NCBI GenBank assembly: GCA_031421635.1
Contig: JANOPA010000020.1
Coordinates: forward strand, 23,301 to 87,300
Source: JAPOKJ01 sp031421635
GTDB taxonomy: Bacteria > Pseudomonadota > Gammaproteobacteria > Burkholderiales > Burkholderiaceae_E
Length of the DNA stretch: 64,000 nt
Direction of reading: 5' to 3'
Shown: positions 57,875 to 64,000 of the stretch, piece after piece
Layout of the letters: every line of letters starts with the position of its first letter
Numbering within the stretch: position 1 is the first letter of the stretch
Translations under genes and position numbers: made by a program
Notes under the pieces: generated by a model
What the model was told of the DNA's origin: nothing
The model's database searches: none
What the model saw: the letters and a program-made list of their open reading frames with translations, nothing else

Positions 57875-58819
57875 ATGGAAGTACTACTTGCTCAACCGCG
57901 AGGCTTTTGCGCCGGTGTGGATCGTGCTATTGAGATTGTTGAGCTGGCGCTGAGGCGCTTTGGCGCCCCGATCTATGTCCGTCATGAAATTGTTCACAAC
58001 GAACATGTCGTCAATGACTTGCGAAGTAAAGGTGCGGTATTCGTCGAGGAACTTGACGAAGTGCCGTCTGGCTCAACGCTCATTTTCTCTGCGCATGGTG
58101 TTTCCCGTGCGGTGCGATCAGAAGCCGAGGGGCGGGGCTTACATATTTTCGATGCCACCTGTCCCTTGGTGACCAAGGTGCATGTCGAGGTTGCCAAAAT
58201 GCGGCGCGAGGGTTTGGATGTGGTGATGATTGGCCACGCTGGCCATCCTGAAGTCGAGGGTACGATGGGCCAGGCCGATGCAGGAATTCACTTGGTGGAG
58301 TCGGTTGGTGACGTCGCCAAGTTAATCCTGCCTCAATCCGAGCAACTGGCCTATGTTTCGCAAACCACGCTTTCGGTGGATGACTGTGCGGCCATCATCG
58401 CCGCACTTCGTGCTCGGTTTCCAAAAATTCAGGAGCCCAAAAAGCAAGACATTTGCTACGCCACGCAAAATCGCCAAGATGCCGTGAAGTTTATGGTGCC
58501 TAAATGCGATTTAGTGTTGGTGATCGGCTCGCCAACCAGCTCCAACTCGAACCGCTTACGCGAAGTTGCCGAGAAAATGGGCTGTGAGGCCTATATGATC
58601 GGATCAGCGGCCGAGCTCAACCCGGCTTGGGTGCAGGGTAAGAAAAAAATTGGGGTGACCGCTGGGGCCTCGGCGCCGGAGGTTCTGGTCAATGAGCTGA
58701 TCGTGAAGCTTAAAGAGCTGGGCGTACGCACTGTGTCAACCTTGCCTGGCGTTGAAGAACATATTTCCTTTCCACTGCCGAAAGGCTTGGTGCAAGCCTC
58801 CAAGCCCGTGCAAAGCTAA
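57875..58819 (+). CDS. ispH: 4-hydroxy-3-methylbut-2-enyl diphosphate reductase
   Basis: A 314-residue last enzyme of the non-mevalonate isoprenoid pathway. Iron-sulfur cysteines are in RGFCAGVDRAIEIVE, DATCPLVTKVH and DICYATQNRQ; the substrate residues HEIVHN and the VTAGASAPE region are intact. ATG begins right after the FKBP stop codon. Confidence 0.97.
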   Translation: MEVLLAQPRGFCAGVDRAIEIVELALRRFGAPIYVRHEIVHNEHVVNDLRSKGAVFVEELDEVPSGSTLIFSAHGVSRAVRSEAEGRGLHIFDATCPLVTKVHVEVAKMRREGLDVVMIGHAGHPEVEGTMGQADAGIHLVESVGDVAKLILPQSEQLAYVSQTTLSVDDCAAIIAALRARFPKIQEPKKQDICYATQNRQDAVKFMVPKCDLVLVIGSPTSSNSNRLREVAEKMGCEAYMIGSAAELNPAWVQGKKKIGVTAGASAPEVLVNELIVKLKELGVRTVSTLPGVEEHISFPLPKGLVQASKPVQS

Positions 58820-59029
58820 GAGGCGCGAGCACCGTCTCAATGAGAGTAGCGACGCTTAAGCGGTGCTTCGCTTGGGCCTATTCAAGCCGCTCATCGCGGC
58901 CAGAACTCCGCTGATCATGTTCAACTAGGCGCGCCCGTCCGCTTATCCGCGCGCTTGCCCTTCCGTCTGGAGCTGATTGGAATGGCCTGTGATCGGCCTC
59001 AAAATCCGTGAAAAGGAAATGAGGCCAAC
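58820..59029. other. intergenic region before the pilus cluster
   Basis: About 210 bases with no gene. It ends in GAAATGAGGCC, the ribosome site of the pilin gene. No repeat or RNA gene was recognised. Confidence 0.4.
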
Positions 59030-59503
59030 ATGCAATTCAAAGAACTCAAGACGGTTCGCAAGCAGTCTATGTCGATGAAAGGTTTTACCTTGATCGAGGT
59101 GCTGGTCGTGATAGCGATCATTGGAATCCTGAGTTCTATTGCCCTTCCGAGTTATACCGAATATGTCCTGCGCGGCAAACTGACGGACGCTCCAAACGCC
59201 TTGAGCGACGCTCGCGTTCGTATGGAGCAAGCCTATTCCGACAACCGTACCTATGCGGGCGGTGGTACTGGTGGATGCGGAGTGGCTATTCCAAATACAG
59301 AATTCTTTACGATGACCTGTGTGCCCGGTGCGGGCGGCCAGAGTTATGTCGTGACTGCTACCGGCATTGCAACTCAAGGTGTCAGTGGTTTCGCTTATAC
59401 AATTAACAATCAAAACATAAGAACAACAGTCTCATGGGGCTCCAATTGGGGCACCCCACCAGCAGGGCCCGCCGCAAGAAGTTGGTTAGTCAAGAAGAGC
59501 TGA
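59030..59503 (+). CDS. pilE: type IV pilin-like protein
   Basis: A 157-residue prepilin. After an 18-residue leader comes the processing site KG then FTLIEV with Glu5, and a long hydrophobic helix IAIIGILSSIALPSY. Two cysteines (GGCGV and TMTCV) could form the D-region loop. GAGG precedes ATG 59030. It heads a cluster of minor pilin genes, so it could be a minor pilin (PilE/PilA-like) rather than the major subunit. Confidence 0.9.
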   Translation: MQFKELKTVRKQSMSMKGFTLIEVLVVIAIIGILSSIALPSYTEYVLRGKLTDAPNALSDARVRMEQAYSDNRTYAGGGTGGCGVAIPNTEFFTMTCVPGAGGQSYVVTATGIATQGVSGFAYTINNQNIRTTVSWGSNWGTPPAGPAARSWLVKKS

Positions 59504-59504
59504 A

Positions 59505-60116
59505 GTGGACTATAGAAAGACAAAACTTCAATCGGGATTTTCTCTGGTTGAGTTGATGATCGCATTGGCGATTATGGCGATCTTGTTAAAGATAGCTGCG
59601 CCGAGTTATGGCACCTGGATTTCCAATCAACAGATTCGGGCAGGAGCTGAATCAATCATCAATGCCGTTAACATCGCCAAACTTGAGGCGATGAAACGCA
59701 ATGGTCGCGTGATGTTTGAATTACTCGACAGTGCGAATAACTCAAGCTCGTGGCGAATCTGCCCGGTACAACAGGGCGCGATTGTCTGTGATGCCGCCCA
59801 GCCTACGATCCAGGAGCGAGACTCCGGTGATGATTCAGCCCGCGCGAAAGTCGGCGTCTCCACTGCAGCGGCGGCGATTGCGCCCAGCGCTATGGCCACA
59901 CCACTGGCTGTGGGTGGTTTGCCCGCAGGGATTATTTTTGATGGCCTCGGACGCCTGAGTACGATTGGCGGCTTTCAAAATATTGCACGAGTCGATGTGC
60001 GCAATACAAATATGGCGGCTGCCGACGAACGTCGCTTGGTGATTGCCATTACAGGAGGGGGAAGCGCTCGAGCCTGTGATCCTCAAGTGTTGTCACCTAA
60101 TGCGAGGGCTTGCTAA
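59505..60116 (+). CDS. fimT: GspH/FimT-type pseudopilin
   Basis: A 203-residue minor pilin. The processing site is SG then FSLVELMIALAIMAILLKI with Glu5. A GspH/FimT-type domain follows. GTG 59505 is the start, one base after the previous stop, and the next gene begins close to its stop. FimT/FimU proteins help start pilus assembly and in some species bind DNA. Confidence 0.88.
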   Translation: MDYRKTKLQSGFSLVELMIALAIMAILLKIAAPSYGTWISNQQIRAGAESIINAVNIAKLEAMKRNGRVMFELLDSANNSSSWRICPVQQGAIVCDAAQPTIQERDSGDDSARAKVGVSTAAAAIAPSAMATPLAVGGLPAGIIFDGLGRLSTIGGFQNIARVDVRNTNMAAADERRLVIAITGGGSARACDPQVLSPNARAC

Positions 60117-60118
60117 TC

Positions 60119-60655
60119 ATGAACTCGCGAACCCAAGAGAAACATCTTCCGCTTTGTAGCGTGAGGATGAGCAAAGTCGGCCTTCGAAGCCGACAGCAAC
60201 AAGAGGGTGTAGCCATCCTTGAGGCTCTAATTGCGATCCTGATATTTTCAATCGGCGTGCTTGGCATTGTCGGTTTACAAGCTCGCTCGGTGCAAGGCTT
60301 AGGGGAGGCGGGTTTCCGTTCACAGGCCGTGCAACATGCTGATGAGTTGATCGCCGAAATGTGGACATCTGATCCAGGGCGAAGAAGAACGCTCTATCAA
60401 AGCACGGCCCCCGGCTTGATGTACCAAGCCTGGGCCACCAAAGTCACCACCGGTTCAAGGCAGCTTCCCGGTGCAGCGGCCAATCCTCCGACAGTCGTTG
60501 TGACCTCGGTTCAAACACCCATCGCGATTTTGCCGGGGAGTAGTTTCTTTACGTCGGACGTCACCATTACGATCAGATGGGTGCCGCCAGGCGCTGCCGC
60601 TGGTGTGATCAGCCAGTACGTGACCACGGCTAGAATTTTGGAGCCTCAATTATGA
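60119..60655 (+). CDS. pilV: type IV pilus minor pilin PilV-like
   Basis: A 178-residue protein. After about 30 basic residues the processing site EG then VAILEALIAILIF shows Glu5, and a PilV/ComGD-like sequence follows. ATG 60119 is chosen, with GAGGG upstream; the stop codon overlaps pilW by four bases. Confidence 0.87.
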   Translation: MNSRTQEKHLPLCSVRMSKVGLRSRQQQEGVAILEALIAILIFSIGVLGIVGLQARSVQGLGEAGFRSQAVQHADELIAEMWTSDPGRRRTLYQSTAPGLMYQAWATKVTTGSRQLPGAAANPPTVVVTSVQTPIAILPGSSFFTSDVTITIRWVPPGAAAGVISQYVTTARILEPQL

Positions 60656-61890
60656 ATATCCCAAATAGGCGCTTGCCTCAATCGATGCAAGCTGGCTTTG
60701 GTCTGATTGAGGCCCTGATCGGCATGGTCATTGCCCTACTAACCACCTTGGCAATCTTCCAAACGCTGGCCATCAACGAGTCTCAGCGTCGTACCACGGG
60801 AAGCGGTAGTGAGGCATTGCAAGCAGGTACCCTCGCCCTGTCTCAGGTGCAAAAAATTATCCGCAACGCGGGCTACAATTTAACGACGCCAACGGATCCG
60901 ACCTTGACGCCTCCGGCGCGTATGGTGGTTGAACCCACGGGTGCGGTCATCATCAATCCGGCCTCGGCTGCGACCGAGTTTTTGATGGGTTGCACATCAC
61001 AAGGTGGCCTTCGAATTACACCGGCCATGGTCACTGCGGGTGCCGGCCCTTTGAGTTCGGACAGTATCGTGGTGATGCAAGGGAGCTCTTCAGTGGCTCC
61101 TATTCCTTCCCAATTAGTCACACCAGTACTGGCAGGAAGTACCAGCTTGACGATCACGACCACTTATGGCTATCAGGTCAATGACTGGGTAGTGGTTTAT
61201 GAGCAAGACCCACTCGTCAACCCGGGCAACGCGCGACCCATACCGTGCACTTTGGCCCGAGTAAGTGCCTTGCCCTCCCTTCCAGCCATCAGTCCGGCTG
61301 TCATCAACCTGACGGCCGCTACCGCAGCCGCGTATGGCAGCTTTGCTCGGGTCGTCAACTTAGGTCGTACCCCATTGTTCCAAAGCCTGACCGTGAATGC
61401 CACGACCAACCAATTGGTGCTGACCAACCTTATTAGCAATGCCTCAATGGTTGTGGCCGACAACGTGGTGGCCATGAATGTCCAAGCGGGCATCGATGTG
61501 AGTAATGACGATGTGATTGACGAATGGATCAATCCACCGGCCACGCCAGGCATCTGGTTGAATCCCAATGCCTTGCCGACAACTCCCGCGATTGCCACTT
61601 TGCCCGTGGCTGCCGGTGTCAGGTCGCTCAATCAAATCAAGGCGTTGCGGGTGGGCCTGTTAATTCGTTCGTCGCAATTTGAACGTCCTGATCCTGTAAG
61701 TGGTTTATGTAACGCTACGGCTGCAGGGCCGTTCTCGGTGCTCGAAGCAAGCGCCGGCAATAACCTGCAAAGTATTCCCGCGATGCCCGCAGGTGGTGTC
61801 TATTCCCTCAGCGGAAATCAGCGCTGCTATCGCTACAACACCTTGTCCAGCGTAATCCCTCTCAGAAATATCATTATGAGTGACATATGA
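60652..61890 (+). CDS. pilW: type IV pilus assembly protein PilW-like
   Basis: A 412-residue minor pilin. The leader is MNIPNRRLPQSMQAG; mature start FGLIEALIGMVIALL has Glu5. The remainder is Ala/Thr/Pro-rich beta structure typical of PilW. The start overlaps pilV and the stop overlaps pilX by four bases each. Confidence 0.87.
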   Translation: MNIPNRRLPQSMQAGFGLIEALIGMVIALLTTLAIFQTLAINESQRRTTGSGSEALQAGTLALSQVQKIIRNAGYNLTTPTDPTLTPPARMVVEPTGAVIINPASAATEFLMGCTSQGGLRITPAMVTAGAGPLSSDSIVVMQGSSSVAPIPSQLVTPVLAGSTSLTITTTYGYQVNDWVVVYEQDPLVNPGNARPIPCTLARVSALPSLPAISPAVINLTAATAAAYGSFARVVNLGRTPLFQSLTVNATTNQLVLTNLISNASMVVADNVVAMNVQAGIDVSNDDVIDEWINPPATPGIWLNPNALPTTPAIATLPVAAGVRSLNQIKALRVGLLIRSSQFERPDPVSGLCNATAAGPFSVLEASAGNNLQSIPAMPAGGVYSLSGNQRCYRYNTLSSVIPLRNIIMSDI

Positions 61891-62507
61891 AGCGCGCGCC
61901 CATCGCTCTAGTTCGCCAAAAAGGCACATCACTGCTGGTGGCTATGGTGGCCTTGGTGGCCATGATGACGGCCGGCATGGCGTTGATCCGATCAGTCGAT
62001 AGTGCCAACCTTGCCGCCGGTAATTTCCAGATGCAGCAGAGTGCCGAACAAAATATTGACATGGGTATTAATGAGGCTTTGCTGGCCTATTTGCAATCGC
62101 CGGGCAACATGGCTTTGTCGATCGACAACCGAAATTTAAACGATGCGACCAAGTCCTATTGGGCAATTCGCCAACTTCAATCGACTGAAGGTGTCCCAAT
62201 AGCTTTGGTCAATTTGGCGGCCCCTACGTGGACCGCGACTGGTCCGGCATTGACCGGTTGGGCCGGTGAACAAATTGATGCCAATTCGATGCAACTGCGT
62301 CGCTACTATGTTGAGCGCTTATGCGCCACAACCGGTATTGCCAATGCAAATAACTGTCAGATGTACACCATGGAATACCCCTCGGATTCGATTTCCAATA
62401 CTGGAACTACGGACAGCGATGTATTGCCCTACGTCCGAATGACGGTTCGCGTCGATGGCCCCAAGGGAACGACGAGCTATGCCCAAATGTTCATGAAGGG
62501 CGAGTAA
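61887..62507 (+). CDS. pilX: type IV pilus assembly protein PilX-like
   Basis: A 206-residue minor pilin. The processing site is KG then TSLLVAMVALVAMM; position 5 is Val rather than Glu, a known variation in PilX. The remainder contains two cysteines and a beta-rich C-terminus. It lies directly before pilY1. Confidence 0.86.
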   Translation: MKRAPIALVRQKGTSLLVAMVALVAMMTAGMALIRSVDSANLAAGNFQMQQSAEQNIDMGINEALLAYLQSPGNMALSIDNRNLNDATKSYWAIRQLQSTEGVPIALVNLAAPTWTATGPALTGWAGEQIDANSMQLRRYYVERLCATTGIANANNCQMYTMEYPSDSISNTGTTDSDVLPYVRMTVRVDGPKGTTSYAQMFMKGE

Positions 62508-62566
62508 GCCTTCAGGGACGAAATTCTGAAATAGAAAATGCTTGAGTCGAGAGAAAAGAGGTCTTT

Positions 62567-64000
62567 ATGATAAGTACTAAATCGAAAAGTTTGGCGATGT
62601 TGTTGGCAGTGTTGCAGGTGGCTTTGCCGAGCACCTTGTTCAGCGCGCCCCTTGTGACTGCGCCGGTGGTATTGGACGATCAGCCGATCAACACCACTTC
62701 CACTGTAAAACCCAACCTTGTGTTTACTCTGGATAATTCGGGTTCGATGGATGCGACCTATGCTCCAGAAGAAACCGCCAGCAAGTCCAATCCCGACAAC
62801 ACAACGCCTGGTCAAAACTGCTACGTTAATTACGCTTACAACCGTCTTTATTACAACCCAGATTACACCTACCAGGCGCCCGTCTTGGGTGATGGCACGC
62901 GTATGCCTAACGCCGATTATGAAAATGCCTGGGTTGATGGCTTTCATCAAGCTGATGGCCAAATGAGTCTCCGCAATAAATACCCACTAATTGGCTACTA
63001 CGGCACTTCGTTACGGGATTTTGCGCAGCAATCTGGAGGCGGACACTATGCGCGCTTTTACGATACTTCCGTAACTCCCGTGAACCTTACGCCCATCGCT
63101 GGAACCTGTTATCTCAATAATAAATATCAGGTCATTAATTTGAATGTCGGTACGACCGTTGCCGACAATGTGAAGCGGCAAAACTTTGCCAACTGGTTTA
63201 GCTATTACCGCACGCGTATGCTCGCGATGAAATCGTCGGCTGGTGAGGCTTTCCGTTCGGTCGGGGATGATTTCAGAGTCGGATTTCACACCATCGATGG
63301 TGTCAGTAACAATAACGAGTACGGTGGATTTTTGAAGGTCGATACCTTTACTGGTACCCATCGAGACAATTGGTACAACCTGTTCTACAAGCAGTACGCA
63401 ATCTACAGTACGCCGCTTCGCCCGGCCATGACGCGCATAGGTGAGTACTTTAGAACCGGTGCGAAACCAGGCGGTGGTACCGAAGATCCGATTCAGTATT
63501 CCTGTCAGCCGAATTACCATATTTTGTCGACTGATGGTTATTGGAATGGCGGAGGCGGCGGTGGAACCGCAGCATCCAGCAATTGGAACAATACGCTTCC
63601 CAATAGTCCGGAGTTGCTGACTGCCCTAGGCACTGAGTTTGGAACCACCTTTACGGCGGGTTCGTCATGGCCTAGACCCTACCGCGAAAAGCCAGGCGCA
63701 CCGACTGCCGATACGCTTGCAGATATTGCAGCCTATTACTGGCAAACCGATCTGCGCCCGAATAACACTACATACCCCAATAACGTACCGACCTCTGCGA
63801 AAGACCCTGCCTCGTGGCAACACGTCACACAGTTCACATTAGCACTCTCGCCAGCCGGGAATGTCCCTTACCCTTCAGGCCTGACTGCTATCAAGGCAGG
63901 AACAGCCGATTGGCCCGTGCCGAGTGCGAACTCACCAAGCGCCGTGGATGATCTCTGGGCGGCCGCGGTGGTTGGGCATGGTCAGTATTTCAATGTGAGT
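62567..64000 (+). CDS. pilY1: type IV pilus tip protein PilY1 (3' truncated by window edge)
   Basis: The reading frame is open from ATG 62567 (AGAGG upstream) to the window end without a stop, about 478 residues. It has a signal peptide, then a von Willebrand A-like domain with the MIDAS motif DNSGSMDAT. The repeated Tyr/Asn-rich and Gly-rich stretches that follow are typical of PilY1, as are the cysteines in QNCYVNY. The C-terminal beta-propeller lies beyond the window. PilY1 acts at the pilus tip in adhesion and mechanosensing and controls pilus retraction. Confidence 0.9.
   Translation, partial: MISTKSKSLAMLLAVLQVALPSTLFSAPLVTAPVVLDDQPINTTSTVKPNLVFTLDNSGSMDATYAPEETASKSNPDNTTPGQNCYVNYAYNRLYYNPDYTYQAPVLGDGTRMPNADYENAWVDGFHQADGQMSLRNKYPLIGYYGTSLRDFAQQSGGGHYARFYDTSVTPVNLTPIAGTCYLNNKYQVINLNVGTTVADNVKRQNFANWFSYYRTRMLAMKSSAGEAFRSVGDDFRVGFHTIDGVSNNNEYGGFLKVDTFTGTHRDNWYNLFYKQYAIYSTPLRPAMTRIGEYFRTGAKPGGGTEDPIQYSCQPNYHILSTDGYWNGGGGGGTAASSNWNNTLPNSPELLTALGTEFGTTFTAGSSWPRPYREKPGAPTADTLADIAAYYWQTDLRPNNTTYPNNVPTSAKDPASWQHVTQFTLALSPAGNVPYPSGLTAIKAGTADWPVPSANSPSAVDDLWAAAVVGHGQYFNVS

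Noticed and set aside
1..64000. CRISPR array, prophage or insertion sequence
   Set aside because: No regularly spaced repeats, transposase motifs or phage genes were found on either strand.

Overview
The window looks like about 64 kb of a betaproteobacterial chromosome, most likely Burkholderiales. The reasons are a Bug-type (tripartite tricarboxylate) solute receptor, an elongation factor P with Arg32 beside its rhamnosyltransferase gene earP, the orders exbB-exbD-lpxK-ycaR-kdsB-adk and ribF-ileS-lspA-coaBC-dut, and a fimT-pilV-pilW-pilX-pilY1 pilus cluster. The genus cannot be fixed from sequence reading alone. No rRNA, tRNA, CRISPR array, insertion sequence or prophage was seen.

Layout. 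1-8.6 kb: a catabolic island with a truncated Rieske oxygenase, a Bug receptor, three short-chain dehydrogenases, a class II aldolase, a D-malate/tartrate-type dehydrogenase, two glutathione S-transferases and an enoyl-CoA hydratase. 8.7-14.7 kb: a membrane protein of unknown function, efp-earP and the sulfate-assimilation operon cysHDN. 14.9-19.9 kb: a fructokinase gene divergent from a fructose-type ABC transporter operon (frcBCA) and a ROK repressor; frcB and frcC are both broken. 20-24.2 kb: an SPFH protein with a ribbon-helix-helix partner, small conserved genes, an HSD10-like dehydrogenase, a Phd/VapC toxin-antitoxin pair with a readable promoter and operator, and an internally deleted egtB. 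24.3-31 kb: a two-subunit molybdenum oxidoreductase and a proton-pumping pyrophosphatase carrying an OmpA-like C-terminal domain.

31-37.3 kb: adenylate kinase and lipid A/KDO genes with exbBD, then xseA and sodB. 37.3-41.7 kb: a DUF192 protein, a 13-codon basic microORF with its own terminator, cspA and clpS-clpA. 41.7-46 kb: a glutathione S-transferase, flavocytochrome c sulfide dehydrogenase (fccAB), dsbB and transaldolase. 46-52 kb: the ribF-to-dut operon. 52-58.8 kb: purN, an RsmB-like methyltransferase, a fatty-acid desaturase, rpmB-rpmG, radC, an FKBP isomerase and ispH. 59-64 kb: type IV pilins, ending inside pilY1.

Together the genes suggest a free-living heterotroph that uses aromatic or organic-acid substrates, can draw electrons from reduced sulfur (FccAB, possibly the molybdoenzyme), conserves energy from pyrophosphate, and makes type IV pili. 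The points most worth a second look are the HppA-OmpA fusion, the 13-residue lysine-rich microORF, the three damaged genes (frcB, frcC, egtB), and an iron-sulfur subunit in which one cluster cysteine is replaced by leucine.
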